In this document: piece by piece, positions 16,601-25,005 of the stretch
Layout of the letters: every line of letters starts with the position of its first letter
How positions within the stretch are numbered: position 1 is the stretch's first letter
From: Planctomycetota bacterium
GTDB lineage: Bacteria; Planctomycetota; MHYJ01; WSZJ01; JACPWG01
Reading direction: 5' to 3'
Assembly: GCA_016197205.1 (NCBI GenBank)
Contig: JACPWG010000094.1
Coordinates: 1 to 38,422 of the forward strand
DNA length: 38,422 bases
The notes under the pieces: model-generated
The model's input: only the letters and a program-made list of their open reading frames with translations
Database searches by the model: none
Told to the model about the DNA's origin: nothing
Position numbers and translations under genes: made by a program

Positions 16601-18779
16601 ACTCGCACGCCTCGCCTCGGCCGTGGAGGCGATCAAGGTCTCGTACGCGGCCCAGGAGGGACTCGAACGGTTCCTCGGGGCCTGGCGCGCAGGCGGGTTG
16701 TCGGACGCGGACGTCGCCTGGCTCGAGCGGCTGCACGGCTTCTTCGATGGGTTCGCCGAGGAGTTCGTGTTTGTCTCCCACTACGTCCATCACGCGGCGG
16801 TGGAAGAGGCCGCGGGTCGGGATGAGGAGCTGGCGCGGCTGGCGCGCGCGGTGCGCGAATTCTACGATCGACCCGAGGAGCGCATCCTGGCCGACGGGGG
16901 GCGGGCGCTGCGCGCGGGCTTCGAGCGCTTCCGTGATCGTTACGTGGGCGCGTACCGCACGGGACACGCGGCGCAGCAGGCGGCCGCGGTGCGCCCGGCG
17001 ATCCCACGAGGGTCGCGCCGGGTGGTGGAGCTGGTGCGGCGGCTGGCCGCGATCGGACCGCTGGATCGGCCGCCGGGGCTGGAGCGCTTGCTGGAGCGGC
17101 TCGATGCCCCGTCCGGGCGGGCTGCGTGCCGGGCGAATCTGGACGAGGAGCTGCTGCGCTCGCCGGTGTGCGGCTGCGGCTTCGTGGTGGGCGCGTCGAG
17201 TGCGCCCGCGGAGGAGGCGGACCCGGGCCCGGCCTTCGAGGAGTGCTTGAGCCGTTATCGGGAGATCCTGGCGAATCCGCGGGTGCTGGAGGCCGTGCGC
17301 GCGCGTGCGTACGCCCTGGAGCATGCCGATGCGGCGGCCGCGGAGCGACTGCGCAGACTCGTCGCGCTGGTGGGCGAGCCGGAGGCGGCGACCGGCGCGG
17401 CGCTGCTGGACCGGCTGGACGAGTCGACGCTTGCGGACCTGGCGCGTGCGCTGGCCGGCGCGACGCGAATGGAAGAGCGGCGGCTCTCGGACCTGGCGCG
17501 TGCGCTCGGCGGTCGGCGACTGGGCGCGGGGAAAGTGTTGGAGCTGATGCGCGAATGGGTCGGGAGCACGCCGGAGGGGACGATCCTCGCGATCACGGGG
17601 GAGACGGCGTCGGAGGAAGGCGGGGCCGCGGGCGCGAGCCGTGCGGCATCGTGGTGGGCACGGCTGCACGGGGATGCGCTGGGCGACGCCGGCCCGGCGG
17701 AGGAACAGGTGGCGCGGGACGCGCAGGCCGTCGCGCGGGCGTTGGAAGCGAGCTTCCCCGCGGAAGAGGTTGCGCGGCGGCTGGCGAGGCAAGGCGCCGG
17801 GCGCTTGGTGGAATTCCTGGCGCGGGAGCCGCTTCACACGGCGGCGTTGCGCGCGGCGTGGCGGGCGCTGGCGGAGCGCGTGCTGCGGGACCCGCGGGAG
17901 CTGCCGGTTGCGATCGTGCCGGCATCGGCGCACGTGCTCGCGGCGGAAGCGTCGGCGCTGCGCGACCGGTTGGCGGCGCTGCGCGACTACGCGGCGCGGT
18001 TGGGCGCACCGGCCTTCCCGGAGCGGCTCGGCGCGCGGCCGGCGCTCGCGCGCATCCTGCAGGACGCGTGGGCGACGCGCGAACTGGCGGAGTCGGCTGA
18101 ACGTGCGATCGATCGGCTGGCGGAGGCGGGCGAGGACTGGCTGGCGACCTTGCCGGCGGCGACGCCACTCTCGCCGGAAGACGCGTGTACGGTGGTCGTG
18201 CTGGACGGCGTCGCACCGGACGTGTGGCTGGCGGCGCAGAGCGCTGCGGGTGAGTCGGCGGTGGCGGGCGCGGGCAACGCAGCGTCACCCGGGTCGGTGG
18301 GGTCGGCAGGGTGCGACGTGACGGACGCGGCCGGCCCGGCCTCCGAGCTGTCGTGGTTCCGGCTGGAGTGCGAGCCGCGCACGGTGCCGTCGCTCGCGTC
18401 GCTCTTCGGTTTCGCCGCGGGCCGCGACCCCATGGAGGAGTTCGCGTCGCGCGGCGTTCCTTACGTGAACCTGGAGGGGCACGAGGCGCGACCCTTGGCC
18501 GACCTCCTGCCCGAGCCGCCGCGCGACCGGGCGGCGGTGGTGCGCCTGGCGCTGCTGGATCAGGCGGGGCACGCGGGCGCGCTCTCCCTCGGGGACATGC
18601 CGGAGGCGTTGCGCTGCCTCCTGGAGCGGCAGCTCCCCGGTCTTGTGCGCTGGTCGCGTGCGCGCGGCCGGCGCCTCCTCGTGACGACGGACCACGGCAT
18701 GAGCCTGACGCGCAAGGGGCTCTCGCACGGCCGGGGCGGCGTCTTCGAGCGTGCGATTTTTCGACGGACGTGGCGGTAG
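13656..18779 (+). CDS. DUF6079/PglY-like ATPase fused to PglZ-like phosphatase domain
   Basis: 1707 residues. The N-terminal GDLVEVPPVRTVVRLEEG opening, Walker A GDFGSGKS (76-83) and Walker B LVLLIDELSEF (D248/E249) are the signature of DUF6079/BrxC/PglY-type ATPases of BREX and phage-growth-limitation defence. A very long alpha-helical middle (about 450-1480), rich in Ala and Arg, follows. The C-terminal 200 residues resemble a PglZ/alkaline-phosphatase-superfamily domain: VVVLDGVAPDVW (Asp1517, metal-ligand position), RTVPSLASLFGF, and LLVTTDHGMS (Asp1679/His1680). In known systems these activities are separate proteins, PglY/BrxC and PglZ. No methyltransferase (PglX), BrxL or BrxA is in the window. 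Cytoplasmic; coupled to the upstream TPR gene. The ATPase call is firm; the PglZ call rests on three motifs in the right order. Confidence 0.8.
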   Translation: MATSAPRAAHKAPAPARIGDLVEVPPVRTVVRLEEGLRQARETCTGFVFTDEVTRHVAALSECLLADHGRGIFLRGDFGSGKSHFLAALSAWLAREPDAAALTAAHEDLRRVAASGRRFLPVPVSLVRFRATTALEEILIAELERQLAAAGHPTPLTPLGRFLARLREVLRAPGAAAAFASAQGLAPEGLDAWLAADPRRAYVAGCRFFEERGLATPAGLLEQKGETLAGAVDAVRRAGYHGLVLLIDELSEFLQSKPDAARLNEDARTLQLLGETAAEAPLWIVAAVQEGLEAVGDVAGPTLRKIKDRFPILLRLSTLHVRDLIERRLVRKRPGADREVQRIHEAYRRHFPAFASTFDDFRRIYPIHPTTLALLEGLGSLFSQHRGIVDFVHARIGGDPQRGIPSILDRPAAVLLAPDAIYEHFAPRLAEFSDFNVYPRHVVPHLDQVVDRVITVDADRVLARRLVRILVLYAIHPTARPPSVRDLAELAACMLAAHDPDLNAGFVAEALLEPLAEASPFLVKKEAASGDPLDRTYAISKEEDHARTLRARVARIAAGLSLDDTRLVREPLASLPASAAWPGPLAAILPGQPALRRAVSWRRSQRQALIVWGELGAETEVRRHIEAGLGAGGADGADFAVVLAQAGFTFAAPNVAVWRLPAPRGEDAQVLCEFVALSRAAAALAPSNPADAPLLPEAGDGLRRAEPSVQAALLSVLYAGEFEARAIPVDPAARQMRRFQRLLEAAGEVLLEERYPRFKEIAPGGVGPSPRLYQRLVQELVLPGSLPLAAARASGLSEAVESLAVPLGLVEIRAGAFRIAPEPAGHPLLSHLFGLLRPAAAVPVGEVRSALESGPFGMPAESAGFLLASLAHAGLIRFQSGERRVPVEFVDALKLDPAHAISLGEQLGREDRELLMSSCRFLAPPAGWESFGVRAQREAWQAAIRFKARAEELLATVARGIGQAARYPAFASLELGGAVTARLARLASAVEAIKVSYAAQEGLERFLGAWRAGGLSDADVAWLERLHGFFDGFAEEFVFVSHYVHHAAVEEAAGRDEELARLARAVREFYDRPEERILADGGRALRAGFERFRDRYVGAYRTGHAAQQAAAVRPAIPRGSRRVVELVRRLAAIGPLDRPPGLERLLERLDAPSGRAACRANLDEELLRSPVCGCGFVVGASSAPAEEADPGPAFEECLSRYREILANPRVLEAVRARAYALEHADAAAAERLRRLVALVGEPEAATGAALLDRLDESTLADLARALAGATRMEERRLSDLARALGGRRLGAGKVLELMREWVGSTPEGTILAITGETASEEGGAAGASRAASWWARLHGDALGDAGPAEEQVARDAQAVARALEASFPAEEVARRLARQGAGRLVEFLAREPLHTAALRAAWRALAERVLRDPRELPVAIVPASAHVLAAEASALRDRLAALRDYAARLGAPAFPERLGARPALARILQDAWATRELAESAERAIDRLAEAGEDWLATLPAATPLSPEDACTVVVLDGVAPDVWLAAQSAAGESAVAGAGNAASPGSVGSAGCDVTDAAGPASELSWFRLECEPRTVPSLASLFGFAAGRDPMEEFASRGVPYVNLEGHEARPLADLLPEPPRDRAAVVRLALLDQAGHAGALSLGDMPEALRCLLERQLPGLVRWSRARGRRLLVTTDHGMSLTRKGLSHGRGGVFERAIFRRTWR

Positions 18780-19099
18780 CCGGGGCGGACAACGAGGAGG
18801 GTGCTTCAGCCGGCTCCTGCGGCCAGGTGCCGAGCACTTCCGCGTTTGGGCACGGTTCAAATTGCCGCCGGTAGGTCCCGCGCAGAAGTAACTTCACGTG
18901 CCATGAAGTGGTTTAGCACACCGGCGGATGAAGAGCGTCGTGCCAACCTTAGTACCGCCCCACAGAATTGGGTGACCAATTTCCTCGGCGATTTCGGCCG
19001 CCTGCTTCGTTGCGCTCGCTCGACGTAGTTCTCCGTTACTACGCCTCGCTCGCGCGCCTCGCGGGCGGCCGAACTTGCCTTCGGCTATGGTCCTTCGGC
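18780..19099. other. Intergenic region with a possible gene remnant on the minus strand
   Basis: Minus-strand bases 19028-18900 read KQAAEIAEEIGHPILWGGT and KVGTTLFIRRCAKPLHGT, then TGA, with lower GC in third positions than the neighbours. I do not recognise the family, and no start fits, so this may be a 3' remnant of a lost gene. Just beyond its stop, GTCCCGCGCAGAAGTAACTTC resembles a decayed end of repeat family 2. No promoter is obvious for the kinase gene. Confidence 0.35.
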
Positions 19100-22000
19100 A
19101 TGACAGACGATCGCGAGCCTTCCCCTGCGCCGGTCCCGGAAAGCGCCGGCCCCAAGCCGTCCCGGCCGCCACCGGAGACCCTCTCGGTCACGAGCGAGAC
19201 GCCGGCAGCGCCCCCGGGCACTCCCTCGACTCCGCCCCCGACTTCGCCCTCCGCGCCCCCACCGTCGCCGGCCGCGGGCGCGGCGTTCGGAACGGAGACC
19301 CTCGCGGCGCTCATCGAGCCGCGGCCGGACCGCGCCGCGCAGACGCTTCCGAACCTGACCAGCCCGGCGCCAAGCAACTCGCCGCCCTCCGCCCCCCGGC
19401 CTACTCAGCCTTCGCCGTTGCGGCCCGTGAAAGACGCTGCCTTCGACAGCGGTGAGCGGCGCCTGGGAGCGGACCTCCACCCGCGGCAGGAGGTGGCCGG
19501 CGGTTCTGACGCGCCCCCGGTCGCGTCGGGCGGTGCGGAAACCATCAACTCGTCCGCCTCCGAGGGGCTCGACTCCGCCACCGACGCCGCGCCCTGCATC
19601 GGCCGGTACCGCCTGCAGGAACGACTGGGCGAAGGCGGGATGGGCGTGGTCTGGAAGGCGTGGGACCCGGAGCTGGGTCGCACGGTCGCCCTGAAGCAGA
19701 TCCGCGGCGGGGCGTTGTCCGACACCCAAAGCATCGAACGCTTCCTGCGCGAGGCCCGGCTCGCGGGCCGGCTTCGCCATCCAAACATCGTCGCCGTTCA
19801 CGACGTGGGGGCGTCCGCGGGTCTTCACTACCTGGCCATGGACTACGTCGACGGTCGCACGTTCGACGAGTACCTCGCGGAGACCCGGGAGGAAAAGCGA
19901 GCGGGGGCGCGCAGCCAAACCGCCCGCTTGCGCGAAGAGGTCGCGCTTCTGGCCCAGGTGGCCGAGGGCGTGGCCTACGCGCACGGCCAGGGCGTGGTGC
20001 ACCGCGATCTCAAGCCGGCGAACGTGCTCGTGGGGCGGGACGGCCAGGCGGTCGTGATGGATTTCGGGCTCGCGCGCGAGCTGGCCGGCGCCAAGCCCGT
20101 CGGCGCGGCGGAGGGGACGGCGGAGAGCGGGGCGCGGGGCTCCGCGGAGAGCGCGGAGGAGATCGAGCGCCGCCTGCGCACGCTGACGGCGACCGGCCAG
20201 GTGCTGGGTACGCCGTACTACATGAGCCCGGAGCAGGTCGACGGCAACCCGGACGCGGTCGGGCCCTGGACCGATACGTGGGCCCTTGGGGTGATGCTCT
20301 ATGAGATCCTGACCGGCACGCTCCCCTTCGCGGCCTCGACCCCGCTGGCGGCCCTCGCGGCGGTCGTGACCACGGAGCCGGTCCCGCCGCGCACGCGCAA
20401 CCGGCACACGCCGCCCGAACTCGAGAGGGTGTGCCTGAAGGCGATCGAGAAACCTCCTGCGCGCCGCTACCGAAGCGCCGCCGAGCTCGCCGAAGAGTTG
20501 CGACGCTGGCTGCGCGGCGAGCCCGTGCATGCGCGCCCCGTGGGCAGGGCGTACCGCGCGTGGCGTTGGGCCGCCCGCAACCGCGTGCTCGCCGCCGCCG
20601 GCGCGGCCCTCTCTGCGACGTCGCTGGTCCTCCTGTTGCTCGCCGGCGGGCCGGGATTCCTGGCCATTGACTCGGCTCCGCCGGGGGCCCGAGTGCTTGT
20701 CAACGACCGTGCAACCGGGCGCGAAACGCCGATCGGCGGACTCTGGATTTGGCCGCCAGGCGACACGCTGGTGACGATCGTCGCGGAAGGGCGGCTGCCC
20801 CACGAAGAGCGCGTGCGCGTACATCCCCTCGCGACCACTCGCGTGCAGTCGTCTCTCGCCAGCGACACGGGCTTCTTGAGCGTCGCCGTCGAGCCCGCGA
20901 GTGCGGAGCTGGTGCTCCGACTCGCCGGGCGCGAGGCGGCCCGCCTGCGCGGCGCCCAGGCACGCACCCCGCTGCACGTCGGGACCTATCTCGCGGAGGC
21001 GAACGCCCCGGACCACGAGCCGATCGCGACCGCCTTCGAAATCGCGTCCGCGGCGGAAACGCGGCTCCCGCCGATCCGTCTCCGCCACGAGCATGGACGC
21101 CTGACGCTGACCTCCAGCGTCGAGGGCGTTACGGCGCTGGTCTACCCGCTCCCGACCGGCGAGGAACCGGACGGCCGGCTGCGAACCATCGCCGAGAGCG
21201 AGCTGCCCTCGGGCCCCCCGCTCCTCCGTCTGCCCGCACAGCTCGAAGACTACCCGCTCGACACAGGGAGCTATCGCTTCGTCTGGGTCAAGGACGGGCA
21301 CTTCCCGCGGCAGACGACCGCGCGCATGTCGAAGGATCGGTCGCTGGAGCTGAACACGACGCTGGTGCCGCACGAGGTGTGGAGATACGACACGGGCCGA
21401 GCCTCTTGCGACGCTCCGGTTTCCGCGGACCTGAACGACGACGGCGTGCCGGACATCCTCGTCGAGGCGGGAGGGCGCCTCCTCGCTTTGAACGGGACGG
21501 GAAACGGACCCCTCTGGACCTGCTGCGCATGCAGCATGGCCATTCCCCTCATCGCCGACCTCGACGGAGACGGCCGCCCCGACGTGGTCGTGGCGTCCGA
21601 CGCCCATACCCTCACGGCACACTCGGGAGCGCGGGGGACGACCCTCTGGGCTCACCGGTTTGAAAGCACCGTGTCCATGCGGCTCACGGCGGCGGACATC
21701 GACGGCGATGGCTGGGCGGAGATCGCCGTCCGATCCAAGCCGGGGTTCGTCCATCTGCTGGCGGGGATCGATGGGCGGGTAGTGGCGACGCACAAGGATC
21801 CCAACAAGGCAGGCTCCGGACTCCTTTCCGCCGATCTCGACGGCGACGGCGCCGATGACCTGCTGCTGGAAGGGAGTGACGGCCGGCTTCACGCCCTGCA
21901 CGGCCGCGACGGGCATCCGCTCTGGTCCCGCGAGACCGGGCCGCTGTACTTCGATCACTTTTCGAGGTTCGAGCCGGCGGACCTGTCGGGCGATGGCATC

Positions 22001-24388
22001 CCCGATCTGGTCGTCGCCACGGGGCAGCCCCCGTCCACAGGCACGATCCTGGCTTTTTCAGGCAAAGACGGTTCGCCGCTCTGGCGCGCGGAAACCGGGC
22101 TGAACGGTCCGTCCCCCTCCCCACCAGCCGACCTGAACGGCGACGGCGTGCCGGACTTCGCCATCGGGTCTCAGGCCGGCCCCTTCCTCGCCCTGTCCGG
22201 GAGAGACGGTTCCGTGCTCTGGCGGGAAGCTTCGCATCGCAGGCCATCGTTTCCCCGAATCGCGGATCTCGACGGGGACGGAAGGCCGGAGATCGTCGTC
22301 GTCTCCGACACCTCCCGCATGACCGCATGCTCGGGAGCGGACGGCCGCCCTCTCTGGACGGTCACCGGGGAAATCTCGCCCCGATTCCCGTTGCTCGCGG
22401 ATCTCGACGGCGACGGGTGTTGTGAAATCGTGAACTGTCATGACCGCCGCGTGATCGTCTCGCGAGTCGACGACGGCTTTCTTCGCTGGATGCGCAAGGG
22501 GCCGTTCGTCCACGAAAACGACCCCCGGGTCCAGGAGATACCGGGGTTGCCCGCGGTTGTGGTTTCCCAGGTGCCGGGCGGGCCGATCGGTCTCTCCGCT
22601 CTCGACGGGGGGACCGCGTGGCGTCTCCGGGCCCCCGCCGGCGAATGTACCAGTCCGGCCGGCTTCGCCGACCTGGACGGCGACGGTTCTCCGGAGGCGA
22701 TCGCCGGGTGGCGCCTGGCGACCGGTGCGGCGGTGCTCGCGATCTCCGTGGCGGACGGCAGGACGGTGTGGTCCTTCCCGACGGAGTCGGAGGTCCGCCG
22801 ACCGATTCTCTTGGCGGATCGGACGGGGGACGGCGTCCTCGACCCGCTCTTCATGGGGATCGACGGAAAGGTCCGCGCCCTCTCCGGGCGCGATGCCAAG
22901 CTGCTGTGGAGCCTCGACTCGACGGATTGGTGGGGCTCCGCACTCTGGCAGCAAGAGGTGGACGGAGATGGCGCCCCCGATCTGGTCCTCAAGGGAAAGG
23001 ACGGGGAAGCGGAAGCGGTCTCCGGCCGGGATGGTCACCTCCTCTGGCGGCATGTGCGTGGGGAGCTCACGACCTTTCTTCTCGCCGTGCTGGATCCGGC
23101 GGGGGCGGGGGAGCCGATCGTCGTCGAAAGCGCAACCAACATCACACGAAGCGAGCTCCGTGGAAGCCGGGGACGGGACGGGACCCTCGCGTGGACCCGG
23201 CCGACCAGCAGGCCGATCCTGGGTCCGCCCCTCGTCGCGGACATGAATCGGGACGGAACGCTGGACGTGGCGTTGCACGAGGAGCACGGTTGGCTCTGCG
23301 GCTTCTCGGGACCGGGGCAGAAGTGGCTCTGGACGCTCACGACCGCAGGTGAGAACCCGGCGAAAGCGCTGGCGGACATCGACGGCGAGGGTGCGGAGGA
23401 GATGGTCGTGGTGGACGAGACCGGTGTGGTGTACGGCGTCCGTCCGACGGACGGAGCGGTTCGGTGGACGCGTCGCCTCCACGCCGGCGCCGGCGTCGGC
23501 AGCACGCGCATGGCCGTACGGGCGGACCTGGACCGGGACGGCTCGGATGAAGTGCTCCTCTACCACTATTCGTCGGTGACCTGCCTGGGAAGGCCGAAGC
23601 GGCCTCGACCCGGGCCGGCGGAGGGCGCCGGTGCGGTACAGGCGCCGGTCCCCACGGCGGACCCGGGCGCAGCTACCGCCTGGCAACCGCGCGAGCGGTT
23701 CGGCGGCTCGGTCCCGCCCGGCGCGTTCAGCCTGAACCACGGGGCCGTGCTCGGGGCGCTGCACCAAGCCGAAGCCGCGCTCGCGAAACGGCCCAAGGGT
23801 GCGCCGAACCAGGTTGCGCTGCTCCGGATCGCGGCGCGGGCGGCGACGATGTTGCGCGAAAACGCGAAAGCCGACGGCTATCTCAAGGAGTGGCTGGACC
23901 TGGCGCCGCGCAAGCCCCTCGAGGCGCTGCTGCTGGGGGCCGTCGTGCAAAGTCGTCTCGGTCGCAGCGCGGAGGCCGACGCCTCGCTCGCGCTGGCCTT
24001 TTCCCAGGGACCCCTCGAGCTGGATGCCTGCCTGAAGACGTTCGCCGCCGGGCGGACCCAGGCGGACACGGACTACCTTCGGGCCGCGACCCGCCGCTTC
24101 GCGGAAGCCCCGCCCGCCGCCGGGGGACCGTCACCGCTCACGCTCGGCATGGCGTGGCTGTTCGCCGAGGAGCCCGCTCGCGCGGAGGCATGCCTCACGG
24201 AGGCCTTGCGCTCCGGAGAGGTTCCGCCGGCAGTCTTTTTTTACCGCGCGCTTGCGCGGGCCAGAACCAAGGACTTGCGGGGCGCGCGGGACGACGCCGA
24301 GCGCGCCGCCGCGGTCTCCGATGTGGCGGAGGCGGCCCGGGCCCTCCTCGCCGAATTGGACCGGATCGCGGCGCAGGAGGGCCGTTGA
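19100..24388 (+). CDS. Membrane Ser/Thr protein kinase with PEGA domain and 14 DxDGDG repeats
   Basis: 1762 residues. The Pro/Ser/Ala-rich N-terminus (1-160) is disordered-looking. A Hanks-type kinase (about 167-480) has GEGGMGVVWKA, Lys199 (VALKQI), HRDLKPANVLV (Asp303), DFG (Asp321) and GTPYYMSPEQ, so it looks active. One transmembrane helix (about 495-517, LSATSLVLLLLAGG) is followed by a PEGA-type domain (IDSAPPGARVLVND). From about 775 to 1490 come 14 calcium-loop-like repeats (DLNDDGVPDILV, DLDGDGRPDVVV, DLDRDGSDEVLL and variants) spaced about 50 residues, as in FG-GAP/VCBS or PQQ-like propellers. The last 220 residues are TPR-like. It probably senses something outside the cytoplasm and signals inward. 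ATG 19100 precedes the conserved part; no clear ribosome site is visible. Confidence 0.92.
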   Translation: MTDDREPSPAPVPESAGPKPSRPPPETLSVTSETPAAPPGTPSTPPPTSPSAPPPSPAAGAAFGTETLAALIEPRPDRAAQTLPNLTSPAPSNSPPSAPRPTQPSPLRPVKDAAFDSGERRLGADLHPRQEVAGGSDAPPVASGGAETINSSASEGLDSATDAAPCIGRYRLQERLGEGGMGVVWKAWDPELGRTVALKQIRGGALSDTQSIERFLREARLAGRLRHPNIVAVHDVGASAGLHYLAMDYVDGRTFDEYLAETREEKRAGARSQTARLREEVALLAQVAEGVAYAHGQGVVHRDLKPANVLVGRDGQAVVMDFGLARELAGAKPVGAAEGTAESGARGSAESAEEIERRLRTLTATGQVLGTPYYMSPEQVDGNPDAVGPWTDTWALGVMLYEILTGTLPFAASTPLAALAAVVTTEPVPPRTRNRHTPPELERVCLKAIEKPPARRYRSAAELAEELRRWLRGEPVHARPVGRAYRAWRWAARNRVLAAAGAALSATSLVLLLLAGGPGFLAIDSAPPGARVLVNDRATGRETPIGGLWIWPPGDTLVTIVAEGRLPHEERVRVHPLATTRVQSSLASDTGFLSVAVEPASAELVLRLAGREAARLRGAQARTPLHVGTYLAEANAPDHEPIATAFEIASAAETRLPPIRLRHEHGRLTLTSSVEGVTALVYPLPTGEEPDGRLRTIAESELPSGPPLLRLPAQLEDYPLDTGSYRFVWVKDGHFPRQTTARMSKDRSLELNTTLVPHEVWRYDTGRASCDAPVSADLNDDGVPDILVEAGGRLLALNGTGNGPLWTCCACSMAIPLIADLDGDGRPDVVVASDAHTLTAHSGARGTTLWAHRFESTVSMRLTAADIDGDGWAEIAVRSKPGFVHLLAGIDGRVVATHKDPNKAGSGLLSADLDGDGADDLLLEGSDGRLHALHGRDGHPLWSRETGPLYFDHFSRFEPADLSGDGIPDLVVATGQPPSTGTILAFSGKDGSPLWRAETGLNGPSPSPPADLNGDGVPDFAIGSQAGPFLALSGRDGSVLWREASHRRPSFPRIADLDGDGRPEIVVVSDTSRMTACSGADGRPLWTVTGEISPRFPLLADLDGDGCCEIVNCHDRRVIVSRVDDGFLRWMRKGPFVHENDPRVQEIPGLPAVVVSQVPGGPIGLSALDGGTAWRLRAPAGECTSPAGFADLDGDGSPEAIAGWRLATGAAVLAISVADGRTVWSFPTESEVRRPILLADRTGDGVLDPLFMGIDGKVRALSGRDAKLLWSLDSTDWWGSALWQQEVDGDGAPDLVLKGKDGEAEAVSGRDGHLLWRHVRGELTTFLLAVLDPAGAGEPIVVESATNITRSELRGSRGRDGTLAWTRPTSRPILGPPLVADMNRDGTLDVALHEEHGWLCGFSGPGQKWLWTLTTAGENPAKALADIDGEGAEEMVVVDETGVVYGVRPTDGAVRWTRRLHAGAGVGSTRMAVRADLDRDGSDEVLLYHYSSVTCLGRPKRPRPGPAEGAGAVQAPVPTADPGAATAWQPRERFGGSVPPGAFSLNHGAVLGALHQAEAALAKRPKGAPNQVALLRIAARAATMLRENAKADGYLKEWLDLAPRKPLEALLLGAVVQSRLGRSAEADASLALAFSQGPLELDACLKTFAAGRTQADTDYLRAATRRFAEAPPAAGGPSPLTLGMAWLFAEEPARAEACLTEALRSGEVPPAVFFYRALARARTKDLRGARDDAERAAAVSDVAEAARALLAELDRIAAQEGR

Positions 24389-24492
24389 GCGAATGGACGG
24401 CGGACTGGCAGGCAGGGATTGCGGGAGCTTTGGGACGCGGCTCGGGAGGCCGGCTGCTATCTCCGTAGCCGCCAGAGCGCGCGGATCGGAAA

Positions 24493-24659
24493 GCGCCCGC
24501 GCAAAAATAACTGCGCCGATTCGGACCTCGAGGCTCCTGGGGGCGCGGCCCTCTGGGCCGCGCCGCGCGGGCCGGAGGGCCGCGCCGCGCGGGCCGGAGG
24601 CCCGCGCCCCCCGGCATCGGTCGATGCACGCAAATGGAAAGTAATTCTTGCGCGGGCGC
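24493..24659 (+). mobile_element. Repeat family 2, copy B, with terminal inverted repeats (167 bp)
   Basis: The left end GCGCCCGCGCAAAAATAACT (24493-24512) and the complement of the right end (24640-24659, GCGCCCGCGCAAGAATTACT) match at 18 of 20 positions, so this fullest copy looks like a small non-autonomous element. Inside are the shared 75-bp block, the 9-bp GCGCGGCCC hairpin, and two further GGGCCGGAGG-type repeats. No target duplication can be seen. The right end replaces the last codons of the DUF4143 pseudogene. Confidence 0.7.
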
Positions 24660-24995
24660 AAACGCATGGAGGTTGGAGCCGAAGGGAACGGTCTCTTCGC
24701 CGCGGTACAGCACCACGCCGCGATGGAACGGCTTTCCCGTGGCTTCGGCCAGGGCCCGAAGCCCCCGCAGATCGTCCGCCCCCACCGTCGCGGACGCCTT
24801 GACCTCCACGCCGACCCATCGCCCCCCCTCTTCCTCCAGCACCAGGTCGACTTCGCGGCCCTCGTGCGTCCTGAAGTGGTACAGCTCGCGGTGCGTCCGG
24901 CTCCAGCCGAGCTGCTTCCGAAGCTCCATCCCGACAAAATTCTCCAGGAGTCCCCCGAAGCTCGGGCTCGCGCGGAGGGCGGTCGCAGCGCTCAT

Positions 24996-25005
24996 GCCCA
25001 GGAGG
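24996..25005 (+). repeat. Target-site duplication, left (GCCCAGGAGG)
   Basis: Ten bases identical to 25328-25337, directly abutting both ends of element copy 3. In the interrupted gene they encode the LLG of AILLG, which is therefore read twice, once on each side of the element. Confidence 0.9.

Noticed and set aside
13566..17933. Very long open frame on the minus strand opposite the DUF6079-type gene
   Set aside because: Its protein is Arg-rich, without domains. It mirrors the GC-saturated third positions of the real gene on the plus strand, which has Walker and PglZ-like motifs.
19085..23950. Two long minus-strand frames opposite the kinase gene
   Set aside because: They are antisense to clear kinase and DxDGDG motifs and have no family resemblance; an artefact of high GC.
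19100..24388. Kinase as PglW of a complete Pgl system
   Set aside because: It is a membrane kinase with an outer propeller and PEGA domain, unlike the cytoplasmic PglW layout, and no PglX methyltransferase is nearby; kept only as a weak possibility.
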